Assembly (NCBI RefSeq): GCF_001941945.1
Contig: NZ_CP015583.1
Location: 3,490,001 to 3,554,000, forward strand
Length of the DNA stretch: 64,000 nt
Reading direction: 5' to 3'
Source: Roseomonas gilardii
GTDB lineage: Bacteria; Pseudomonadota; Alphaproteobacteria; Acetobacterales; Acetobacteraceae
Part shown: positions 51,486-59,332 of the stretch, piece by piece
How the letters are laid out: each line of letters opens with the position of its first letter
Numbering within the stretch: position 1 is the first letter of the stretch
Notes under the pieces: model-generated
What the model saw: only the letters and a program-made list of their open reading frames with translations
Database searches by the model: none
What the model was told of the DNA's origin: nothing
Program-made: the position numbers and the translations under genes

Positions 51486-51758
51486 ATGCGTCGCGTTCTG
51501 CGAACCAGCGCGGTCGTCGCGGCCCTGCTGGGCCTCGCGGCCTGCAGCAACCCCTACAGCCCCGGCCAGCGCGCCCTGGGCGGCGGCCTTCTCGGCGCCG
51601 GTGGCGGCGCGGCCGTGGCGGGGCTGACCGGCGGCGATCCGGCGACCGGCGCCCTGCTGGGCGGCGCGATCGGCGCCGTGGGCGGCGCCATCACCACGCC
51701 GCAGCGCCCCTATTACGGCGGCTACGGCCCCCCGCGAGGCTACTATCGCGGCTGGTGA
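51486..51758 (+). CDS. Small glycine-zipper lipoprotein
   Basis: A 90-residue predicted lipoprotein. The signal MRRVLRTSAVVAALLGLAAC ends at a lipobox LAAC, making Cys20 the lipidated residue. The mature part is Gly/Ala rich with GxxxG repeats (GGGLLGAGGGAAVAGLTGG and GALLGGAIGAVGGAI), the glycine-zipper pattern of membrane-associating envelope proteins, then a Tyr/Pro/Gly tail (YYGGYGPPRGYYRGW). Translation is probably governed by the hairpin that covers its ribosome site, and transcription ends at a strong terminator 33 bp downstream. Confidence 0.85.
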   Translation: MRRVLRTSAVVAALLGLAACSNPYSPGQRALGGGLLGAGGGAAVAGLTGGDPATGALLGGAIGAVGGAITTPQRPYYGGYGPPRGYYRGW

Positions 51759-51790
51759 CTTGTATTGCGAAGCATTCGCAGTTTACTTGC

Positions 51791-51819
51791 GGGGAGGCCA
51801 AGCCTCCCCTTTCTTTTTT
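51791..51819 (+). terminator. Rho-independent terminator after the lipoprotein
   Basis: ggggaggc and gcctcccc form an 8-bp stem with a 3-nt loop (51791-51809), followed by tttcttttttg. This is among the clearest terminators in the window. Confidence 0.93.
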
Positions 51820-51851
51820 GTCCCGCATCAGCAAGGTTATTCCAGGCCGCG

Positions 51852-51880
51852 TTGACGTTGTGCGAAGCCGTAACCTAAAA
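51852..51880 (+). promoter_or_regulatory. Putative promoter of sdhCDAB
   Basis: TTGACG (51852-51857), 17 bp, CTAAAA (51875-51880), about 90 bp before sdhC and just downstream of the previous gene's terminator. Confidence 0.5.
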
Positions 51881-51972
51881 GGCCCCCGACACGGATTATT
51901 GCAACACGAGGCCCGGCCGCGCCGGCAGTTCCAGGCCGCCCGGACCTCGGTGAGATGAGGACGAGGAGCGGC

Positions 51973-52422
51973 ATGGCGAGCGGACAAGACGCACGCGAGG
52001 CGATGTTCAACGGCCGGCGTTCCGATGGCAAGCCCGTCCGCCGCCCGCTTTCCCCCCATCTGCAGGCCTATGACATGCTGCAGATCACCAGTGCCATGTC
52101 CATCAGCCACCGCATCACCGGATGCGCCTGGGTGGCGGGGCTGCTCTTCATGGTCTGGTGGCTGGCCGCCGCCGCCTCCGGCCCCCGCGCCTTCGCCTGG
52201 GTGCAGTGGTTCGCCGGCTCCTTCGTCGGCGTGATCGTGCTCATGGGCCTGACCGCCGTGGCCTGGTACCACACGCTGAACGGCATCCGGCACCTCCTCT
52301 GGGATGCCGGCTACGGCTTCGACATCCCCACCACCTACCGCACCGGCCGCCTGGTGCTGATCGCCACCGCGGCGCTGACGGCCATCACCTGGATCGTCGC
52401 CCTGGTGGCCTGGATCCGCTGA
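51973..52422 (+). CDS. sdhC: Succinate dehydrogenase cytochrome b556 subunit
   Basis: A 149-residue membrane anchor with three helices. The N-terminal RPLSPHLQAYDMLQITSAMS then ISHRITG is the SdhC signature, with the heme-ligand region in the second helix (TAVAWYHTLNGIRHLLWD). With SdhD it holds SdhAB at the inner membrane and forms the quinone site. ATG 51973 has GAGGAG upstream; the sdhD start follows the stop by 19 bp. Confidence 0.95.
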   Translation: MASGQDAREAMFNGRRSDGKPVRRPLSPHLQAYDMLQITSAMSISHRITGCAWVAGLLFMVWWLAAAASGPRAFAWVQWFAGSFVGVIVLMGLTAVAWYHTLNGIRHLLWDAGYGFDIPTTYRTGRLVLIATAALTAITWIVALVAWIR

Positions 52423-52441
52423 GCGAAGGGACGCGACGAGC

Positions 52442-52837
52442 ATGAGCCAACATCACGAAGCCCTGCGTCTGCAGACCCCGCTCGGCCGGGTGCGCGGCCT
52501 GGGTTCCGCCAAGGGCGGCACGCATCACTGGTGGATGCAGCGGATCACCTCCATGGCCCTGCTGCCGCTGACCATCTGGTTCACCTTCGGCGTCGCCGGC
52601 CTGGCCGGCGCCCCCTACGAGCGGGTGCTGGCCTGGATCGGGCATCCCTTCCACGCCGTGCTGCTGCTGCTCTACATCGGCATCGGCTTCCACCACACCG
52701 CGGCCGGGCTGCAGGTGGTGATCGAGGACTATGTCCGCCCCGAGAGCACGCGCAAGGCGGTGGACCTGCTGCAGAAGGCGGTCTGCCTGATCCTCGCCCT
52801 CTTCGCCGCGCTGGCGGTGCTGCGGATCGCGGTCTGA
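52442..52837 (+). CDS. sdhD: Succinate dehydrogenase hydrophobic anchor subunit
   Basis: A 131-residue protein with three helices. LQTPLGRVRGLGSAKGGTHH and WWMQRITSMALLPLTIWF match SdhD, and FHHTAAGLQVVIEDYV contains the conserved His/Asp/Tyr region near the heme and quinone. A 202-bp gap with a GC hairpin (near 52922-52942) separates it from sdhA. Confidence 0.93.
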   Translation: MSQHHEALRLQTPLGRVRGLGSAKGGTHHWWMQRITSMALLPLTIWFTFGVAGLAGAPYERVLAWIGHPFHAVLLLLYIGIGFHHTAAGLQVVIEDYVRPESTRKAVDLLQKAVCLILALFAALAVLRIAV

Positions 52838-53039
52838 ACGGGCCGATGCCCTGCCGCAGGCGGCAACCCCGGCCTTCCCGGCTGGCGGAATCGCGGCGCA
52901 GGGCCAATTTAGACAGCAAGGGCCGGCCCCTGGGCCGGCTTTCCCAGGAATTTGGTGCCGGGCGGCGCCGGGACGGGCGGAACACTCCTTCTGCCCAGCT
53001 CACTGACCGCGCGGACGAGCTTCGGACGAGGCGGTTGAG

Positions 53040-54854
53040 ATGAACGCGATCAGCAAGCCGGGAATCGGCGGCGCGGCCTACCGGGTGGTGGACCATACCT
53101 ATGACGTCGTGGTGGTGGGGGCCGGCGGCGCCGGGCTGCGCTCCACCTTCGGCATGGGCGCCGCGGGCCTGAAGACGGCCTGTATCACCAAGGTCTTCCC
53201 CACCCGCTCCCACACCGTGGCGGCGCAGGGCGGCATCGGCGCCGCGCTGGGCAACATGGGCGAGGACGACTGGCGCTGGCACATGTACGACACCGTGAAG
53301 GGGTCGGACTGGCTCGGCGACCAGGACGCCATCGAGTACATGTGCCGCGAGGCCGTGCCCTCGATCATCGAGCTGGAGCACTATGGCGTGCCGTTCTCCC
53401 GCACCGAGGACGGCAAGATCTACCAGCGGCCCTTCGGCGGCCACATGCAGAACTACGGCAAGACCCCCGCGATGCGCGCCTGCGCCGCGGCCGACCGCAC
53501 CGGCCATGCCATCCTGCACACGCTCTACCAGCAGTCGCTGAAGCACAACTGCGAGTTCTTCGTCGAATACTTCGCCCTCGACCTCATCATGGAGGAAGGC
53601 GCCTGCCGCGGCGTGATGGCTTGGTGCCTGGAGGACGGCTCCATCCACCGCTTCCGTGCCCAGACCGTGGTGCTCGCCACCGGCGGCTATGGCCGCGCCT
53701 GGTTCTCCTGCACCTCCGCCCACACCTGCACGGGCGATGGCGGCGGCATGGTGCTGCGCGCCGGCCTGCCGCTGCAGGACCCGGAATTCGTGCAGTTCCA
53801 CCCGACCGGCATCTACGGCTCCGGCTGCCTCGTGACCGAAGGCGCGCGCGGCGAGGGCGGCTACCTCACCAATTCCGAGGGCGAGCGCTTCATGGAGCGC
53901 TACGCGCCGACCGCGAAGGACCTCGCCTCGCGCGACGTCGTCTCGCGCGCCATGTCGATGGAGATCCGCGAGGGCCGCGGCGTCGGCCCGAAGAAGGACC
54001 ACATCCACCTGCACCTGGAGCATCTGGGCGCCGAGCTGCTGCATGAGCGCCTGCCGGGCATCTCCGAGACGGCGAAGATCTTCGCCGGCGTGGACGTGAC
54101 CAAGGAGCCGATCCCGATGCTGCCGACCGTCCACTACAACATGGGCGGCATTCCCACGAACATCCATTGCGAGGTGCTGAACCCGACGGCGGACGACCAG
54201 GACCGCGTGGTCCCCGGCCTGATGGCGGTGGGCGAGGCGGCCTGCGTCTCCGTGCACGGCGCCAACCGCCTCGGCACCAACTCGCTGCTCGACCTCGTGG
54301 TCTTCGGCCGCGCCGCCGCGCACCGCGCCGCCGAGACGGTCAAGCCGGGCGCGACCCAGGCGCCGCTGCCGGCGGATGCAGGCGATGCCTCGCTCTCCCG
54401 CCTCGACGGCGTGCGCAACGCCAAGGGCGGCACCAGCGTCGCCGCGCTGCGCGAACGCATGCAGCGCACGATGCAGAGCCACGCGGCGGTGTTCCGCACC
54501 TCCGACAGCCTGAAGGAAGGCGTGGACAAGATGCAGACGGTCTATGACGGCCTGTCCGACATCCGCATCCACGACCGCTCCCTGGTCTGGAACAGCGACC
54601 TGATGGAGGCGCTGGAGCTGCACAACCTGATGGGCAACGCCATGTGCACCATGGTCAGCGCCGAGGCGCGCCACGAGAGCCGCGGCGCCCATGCCCACGA
54701 GGACTATCCCGAGCGCGACGACGTGAACTGGCTGAAGCACACCATCGCCACCTGCGACAGCAACGGCCTCGTCAAGCTCGACTACCGCGACGTGAAGATG
54801 CGCACCCTCACGAACGAGGTCCAGGTCTTCCCGCCCAAGCCGCGCGTGTACTGA
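53040..54854 (+). CDS. sdhA: Succinate dehydrogenase flavoprotein subunit
   Basis: A 604-residue FAD subunit. FAD site [19 protein letters not shown], covalent-FAD His in [16 protein letters not shown] (H58), active-site region [21 protein letters not shown] with Arg/His residues, and [18 protein letters not shown] are present. It oxidises succinate to fumarate. It is followed by sdhB after 17 bp. Confidence 0.98.
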   Translation: MNAISKPGIGGAAYRVVDHTYDVVVVGAGGAGLRSTFGMGAAGLKTACITKVFPTRSHTVAAQGGIGAALGNMGEDDWRWHMYDTVKGSDWLGDQDAIEYMCREAVPSIIELEHYGVPFSRTEDGKIYQRPFGGHMQNYGKTPAMRACAAADRTGHAILHTLYQQSLKHNCEFFVEYFALDLIMEEGACRGVMAWCLEDGSIHRFRAQTVVLATGGYGRAWFSCTSAHTCTGDGGGMVLRAGLPLQDPEFVQFHPTGIYGSGCLVTEGARGEGGYLTNSEGERFMERYAPTAKDLASRDVVSRAMSMEIREGRGVGPKKDHIHLHLEHLGAELLHERLPGISETAKIFAGVDVTKEPIPMLPTVHYNMGGIPTNIHCEVLNPTADDQDRVVPGLMAVGEAACVSVHGANRLGTNSLLDLVVFGRAAAHRAAETVKPGATQAPLPADAGDASLSRLDGVRNAKGGTSVAALRERMQRTMQSHAAVFRTSDSLKEGVDKMQTVYDGLSDIRIHDRSLVWNSDLMEALELHNLMGNAMCTMVSAEARHESRGAHAHEDYPERDDVNWLKHTIATCDSNGLVKLDYRDVKMRTLTNEVQVFPPKPRVY

Positions 54855-54871
54855 GGGACGGACAGAGCATC

Positions 54872-55653
54872 ATGGCCAATTTCCAGCTTCCCAAGAACAG
54901 CCAGGTCAAGGTCGGCCAGACCCACAAGGCCGAGCCGGGCGCCAAGGACGTCCGTTCCTTCAAGATCTACCGCTGGGACCCGGACACGGGCGAGAACCCG
55001 CGCTACGACACCTACGAGATCGATCTGGCGCAGTGCGGACCGATGGTCCTGGACGCGCTGATCAAGATCAAGAACGAGGTGGACACCACACTGACCTTCC
55101 GGCGCTCCTGCCGCGAGGGGATCTGCGGGTCCTGCGCGATGAACATCGACGGGCTGAACACCCTCGCCTGCCTCAAGCCGATCGAGGACGTGAAGGGCGA
55201 CGTGAAGATCAACCCGCTGCCGCACATGCCGGTGGTGAAGGATCTGGTGCCCGACCTGAACCAGCTCTACGCCCAGTACCGTTCGGTGGAGCCCTGGCTG
55301 AAGGCCGACACCCCCCGCCCCCCGATGCCGAGCGCCTGCAGTCCAAGGACGAGCGCGCCAAGCTGGACGGGCTGTGGGAGTGCATCCTGTGCTTCTGCTG
55401 CTCCACCGCCTGCCCCTCCTACTGGTGGAACGGCGACCGCTATCTCGGCCCGGCCGTGCTGCTGCAGGCCTATCGCTGGATCGCGGACAGCCGGGACGAG
55501 CACACCGGCGACCGCCTGGATGCGCTGCAGGACCCGTTCCGCCTGTACCGCTGCCACACCATCATGAACTGCTCCCGCACCTGCCCGAAGGGTCTGAACC
55601 CGGCCCAGGCGATCGGCGAGATCAAGAAGATGATGGTCGAGCGCGACGGCTAA
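54872..55653 (+). pseudogene. sdhB: Succinate dehydrogenase iron-sulfur subunit, frameshifted
   Basis: Two frames make one SdhB. The first (to about residue 146) has [15 protein letters not shown] and the [2Fe-2S] ligands C80, C85, C88 and C100 in [15 protein letters not shown]. The frame is lost after [10 protein letters not shown]. The second resumes at [14 protein letters not shown] and holds the other clusters, [17 protein letters not shown] and [14 protein letters not shown]. The break lies in two adjacent C6 runs (55311-55316 and 55318-55323) and equals loss of one C; one extra C gives the expected continuous protein. As the other sdh genes are intact, a homopolymer sequencing error is the likeliest cause. 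Confidence 0.9.
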
Positions 55654-55675
55654 ACGCCCCGCGCCGCGACTGTGG

Positions 55676-55700
55676 AAAGGGGGCCTTCGGGCCCCCTTTT
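55676..55700 (+). terminator. Rho-independent terminator of the sdh operon
   Basis: aaagggggcc and ggcccccttt form a 10-bp stem with a TTCG tetraloop (55676-55699), ending in a short T tract. It lies 22 bp after sdhB. Confidence 0.88.
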
Positions 55701-55789
55701 CCGTTCCGGCCCCTCCGGGAGGGGAACGGCGCGGGAAGCGACGTGGGGGGTCTGGCCAGACCCGCCCCCTCTGCCCCATCTAGCGTCCC

Positions 55790-57700
55790 ATGAGCATCCG
55801 CCTTCTTCCCGCCGTCACCGCCGACCGGATCGCCGCGGGCGAAGTGGTCGAGCGCCCGGCCGCGGCGGTGAAGGAACTGGTCGAGAACGCGCTGGATGCC
55901 GGCGCCACCCGCATCGCCGTGACCATCGAGGGCGGCGGCATCGACCGTCTTCTGGTGGAGGATGACGGCTGCGGCATGGGGCCGGAGGATCTGGCCCTCT
56001 GCGTCGAGCGCCACGCCACCTCCAAGCTGCCGGAGGAGGACACGCTCTTCCGCATCGCCACGCTGGGCTTCCGGGGCGAGGCCCTGCCCTCGATCGGCGC
56101 CGTGGCCCGGCTTTCCATCATCTCCCGCCCGAGGGACGGCCAGGCCCATGCGGTCACGGTGGAGGGCGGCCGCAAGGGCGAGGTCGCCCCGGCCTCCGGC
56201 GCCCCCGGCACCAGGGTCGAGGTCCGCGACCTGTTCTTCGCCACCCCCGCCCGCCGCAAGTTCCTGCGCCAGCCCCGCACCGAGGCGGAGCATGCGGCGG
56301 AGGCGGTGCGCCGCCTCGCCATGGCCTGGCCCGGCACCGGCTTCCGTGTGGAGGTCGAGGGCCGCGTGGTGCTGGACGTGGCGCCGGACGACCGGCTGGG
56401 CCGCGTGGCGGCGGTCATGGGGGAGGAATTCGCCGCCGCCGCGCTGCGCGTCGGCGGGGCCTGGGACGATCTGCGGGTGGACGGGCTGACCGGCCCCGCC
56501 AGCCTGTCCCGCGCCACGGCGGCGGAGCAGCATCTGGTGGTCAACCGCCGCCCGGTGCGCGATCCCGTGCTGAAGGCGGCGCTGCGCGCGGCCTATCGCG
56601 ACGTGATGGTGTCCGGCCGGCACCCGATGGCCGCGCTGTTCCTGGAGATCGACCCGGCGACGGTGGATGTGAACGTGCATCCGATGAAGGCGGAGCTGCG
56701 CTTCCGCGACCCGAACGCGGTGCGCGGCGCGGTGATCGTCGCGCTGCGCCGGGCCCTGGGGATCGGGGCCGGCAGTGCTTCCGGCGGTGGGGAAGGACTG
56801 GCGGCCGGGCTGCGCGGCGGGCTGGCGGAAACGGTGCGCGGCTGGAACCCGCCCCGGCCGGAAGCCTCCGCGACGCCCGCGGAGGGTCCGGGCTGGAGCG
56901 GCTTCTCGGAAACCCGCGCCACCTTCCCCGCGCCGCCCCCACTCCAGCCGGGCCTGCCGCTGGCGCCGCGCCGCCTGCCCGCCGCCCCCTGGTCCGCCGG
57001 TGCCGGCAAGGAGAGTTCCGGGGGCGCCTGGACCGTGGTGGAAGCCGCCCCGGAACACGCCGCCCCGCCCGCCCCCGGCCCGGCGGAAACCGGCGAGGAC
57101 GACACTCCCCTCGCCGACGGTCCCCTGGGCCGCCCGCTGGCCCAGCTCCTGGACACCTATGTCCTGGCCGAGGCCCCGGACGGCGCGCTGGTGCTGGTGG
57201 ACCAGCACGCCGCGCATGAGCGGCTGACCCAGGAACGGCTGCACGCCCAGTTCGTGGCCGGCGGCGTGCGGATGCAGCCGCTGCTCCTGCCCGCGGTGGT
57301 GGACATGCCGCCCGCCCGCGCCGCCCGTCTGCTGGACCATGCGCCGGCGCTGCTGCGCCTGGGGCTGGAGATCGAGGGCTTCGGCCCCGGCGCGGTCATG
57401 GTGCGCGCCCTGCCGGCCCTGCTGGGGGCGCCGGAACCCGGCCCGCTGCTGGAGGACCTGGCCGACGGGCTGGCGGAATGGAAGGGCGCCGAGGCGCTGG
57501 AGGCCCGGATCGACGCCGCCATCGCGCGGCTGGCCTGCCACGGCAGCGTGCGGGCCGGTCGCCGCCTGAACACCGCCGAGATGTCGGCCCTGCTGCGGGC
57601 CATGGAGGCGACGCCCCGCGCCGCCACCTGCTCCCACGGCCGCCCGACCTTCCTGCGCATGGACAAGCCGATGCTGGAGAAGATGTTCGGCCGGCGCTGA
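55790..57700 (+). CDS. mutL: DNA mismatch repair protein MutL
   Basis: A 636-residue repair protein. The N-terminal GHKL ATPase has VKELVENALDAGATR, LLVEDDGCGMGPEDL, RHATSKL and GFRGEALPSIGAVA. After a long Pro/Ala-rich linker (about 330-430), the C-terminal domain carries the endonuclease motif DQHAAHERLTQE (about residue 471) and the accessory motifs ACHGSVRAG and CSHGRPTF. It is thus the nicking type of MutL, used by bacteria without MutH. Its transcription is separate from sdh, which ends at a terminator. Confidence 0.97.
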   Translation: MSIRLLPAVTADRIAAGEVVERPAAAVKELVENALDAGATRIAVTIEGGGIDRLLVEDDGCGMGPEDLALCVERHATSKLPEEDTLFRIATLGFRGEALPSIGAVARLSIISRPRDGQAHAVTVEGGRKGEVAPASGAPGTRVEVRDLFFATPARRKFLRQPRTEAEHAAEAVRRLAMAWPGTGFRVEVEGRVVLDVAPDDRLGRVAAVMGEEFAAAALRVGGAWDDLRVDGLTGPASLSRATAAEQHLVVNRRPVRDPVLKAALRAAYRDVMVSGRHPMAALFLEIDPATVDVNVHPMKAELRFRDPNAVRGAVIVALRRALGIGAGSASGGGEGLAAGLRGGLAETVRGWNPPRPEASATPAEGPGWSGFSETRATFPAPPPLQPGLPLAPRRLPAAPWSAGAGKESSGGAWTVVEAAPEHAAPPAPGPAETGEDDTPLADGPLGRPLAQLLDTYVLAEAPDGALVLVDQHAAHERLTQERLHAQFVAGGVRMQPLLLPAVVDMPPARAARLLDHAPALLRLGLEIEGFGPGAVMVRALPALLGAPEPGPLLEDLADGLAEWKGAEALEARIDAAIARLACHGSVRAGRRLNTAEMSALLRAMEATPRAATCSHGRPTFLRMDKPMLEKMFGRR

Positions 57701-57722
57701 GCCGTCCCCCGCCGGTCAGTTC

Positions 57723-59078
57723 TCAGGGGCCGTCCCGCAGGGCCTCCGCGTTGGCCCAGCCCGCCCGGGCGCGCGGCATCCCGCCCGCGGCCGCACGCCG
57801 TTCCGCGCTCCGCTCCGGCGCGGGCACGCGCACCGGCCCCGCCTCGGCGGTGCTGTCCGCCAGCAGCGGGCCGAGCCGCTCCACCTGCCGCGCCAGCTCC
57901 GCCTGGCTGCGCACCCCGGTCTTGTGGAAGACGCGGCGCACATGGGTCCGCACCGTGTTGACGGTGATCCCCAGGATCTGCCCCACTTCCGGCAGGCCGA
58001 TCCCCTGCGCCGCCCAGGCCGCCACGCCCGCCTCGGCCGTGGTCAGCCCGTGGATCTCGCGCAGTTGCTGGCAGAGCTCCGGCGTGGGCATGGTGCCGCG
58101 CGCCGGATCGGTCAGCAGCAGCAGCACGCTGGCCCTGGGCGAGGCCGGCAGGACCTGGCGGTGGCGCTCCACCTCCCGCACCGTGAGCGGCATGGCCTGC
58201 AAGGCCAGGGACGTCTTTCCCGTGTTGCGCGGCAAAGGCAGCGCCGCATGCTGGCCCAGCGCCGCCCGGTTCACCAGATCCCGCAGCAGGCGCGTCATGC
58301 CCGGCGACCCCGCGCGCAGGTTGCCCTGGCGCTCGGTGCCGATGCCGTCGGCCTCCTCCAGCATCCGGCTGGCGGAACGGTTCGCCCAGATCAGGGCGCC
58401 GCGCGCATCCGCCAGCATCAGCCCGCAGGCGAGCCGGTTCAGGATCTCCAGCAGCGGCCCGTCCGGCCGCGCATGGGGGGAGGCCAGCCGGTGGTGCATC
58501 TCCGCAGCACGGCGCAGATGGGGGGCAAGCCGCATCAGCAGGGCGGTTTCCGGCGGGCCGAAGCGCGTGGCGCGGCGCGGGCGCAGCAGGCGCAGCGTGG
58601 CCTGCTGCGGCCGGTCCGGCGGGCAGAGGGCGAGGCACAGCCCGTCCTCCATCCCGTGCGGCCGCATCCAGTCGGTGAAGAAGCGCGTGCGCTCCAGCGC
58701 CGGCGAGATCTGCCGCAGCGTCGCCGGCGCCTTCCAGGCCGCACCGGCCAGCACCGCCGGCGTCACCGGATCGAGCGCGTTGTAGCAGCCGCCATACCCG
58801 CGTACTGCCTCCTCGGAGAGGCCATAGGCCATGGTGATCCGGGCCGGCACGCCCGCCTCGCCGACATGCAGCGCCGCGGCGCCGCTGCCGAACAGGTCGG
58901 CCAGCCGGCCCAGCGTCTCGGGCCAGCGTTCCGGCGCCATGCCGGCCTCGTAGATCAGGCCGGTCACGGTGGAGACCGGGTCCTCGGCCTGCGCCGCCGC
59001 CGGCAGCAGGGGGGACAGGCCGACGGTGACACGGGCCTCCGGAGTCGTCCGAACGGATGACGCTTGGCCTTCCAGCAT
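57723..59078 (-). CDS. LuxR-type transcriptional regulator with a large sensory N-terminus
   Basis: A 451-residue regulator. The helix-turn-helix lies near residues 345-405: GLTTAEAGVAAWAAQGIGLP, EVGQILGITVNTVRTHVRR and VFHKTGVRSQAELARQV, a standard LuxR/GerE domain. The N-terminal ~340 residues hold two apparent alpha/beta sensory regions (PERWPETLGRLADLFGSGAA; LLEILNRLACGLMLADARGA, the latter PAS-like) and no receiver domain, so it is a stand-alone sensor-regulator. A 45-residue Ala/Arg-rich tail follows the HTH. It is divergent from the SAM-cyclase gene across 254 bp and may control that unit. Confidence 0.87.
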   Translation of the reverse strand: MLEGQASSVRTTPEARVTVGLSPLLPAAAQAEDPVSTVTGLIYEAGMAPERWPETLGRLADLFGSGAAALHVGEAGVPARITMAYGLSEEAVRGYGGCYNALDPVTPAVLAGAAWKAPATLRQISPALERTRFFTDWMRPHGMEDGLCLALCPPDRPQQATLRLLRPRRATRFGPPETALLMRLAPHLRRAAEMHHRLASPHARPDGPLLEILNRLACGLMLADARGALIWANRSASRMLEEADGIGTERQGNLRAGSPGMTRLLRDLVNRAALGQHAALPLPRNTGKTSLALQAMPLTVREVERHRQVLPASPRASVLLLLTDPARGTMPTPELCQQLREIHGLTTAEAGVAAWAAQGIGLPEVGQILGITVNTVRTHVRRVFHKTGVRSQAELARQVERLGPLLADSTAEAGPVRVPAPERSAERRAAAGGMPRARAGWANAEALRDGP

Positions 59079-59332
59079 GGTCTATCCTCTCGGCCGGGCT
59101 GAGTGCGCCCGGCATATGGCTGATTCGTCTGAGGACATCCTGCTGGGCCGCGGTCCCGCAGGCTGTGCGGCAGGTCACACCGCCCGCCGGCCGCCGCTTT
59201 TTTCCGGGATTCCGCCCCCCGGCCGCATGGAAATGCCGCAACGACGCGCCGTCGCGGCCCCGACCCGCCGACATGCCTTCACCAAGCCGCTGAATCCTTT
59301 ACGCTGCGGCAAGATCATGGGCGGTGTTCAGC

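Noticed and set aside
52922-52942. GC hairpin between sdhD and sdhA as a terminator
   Set aside because: sdhA must be cotranscribed with sdhCD in the usual operon and only TTT follows the stem; more likely a processing element or chance structure.
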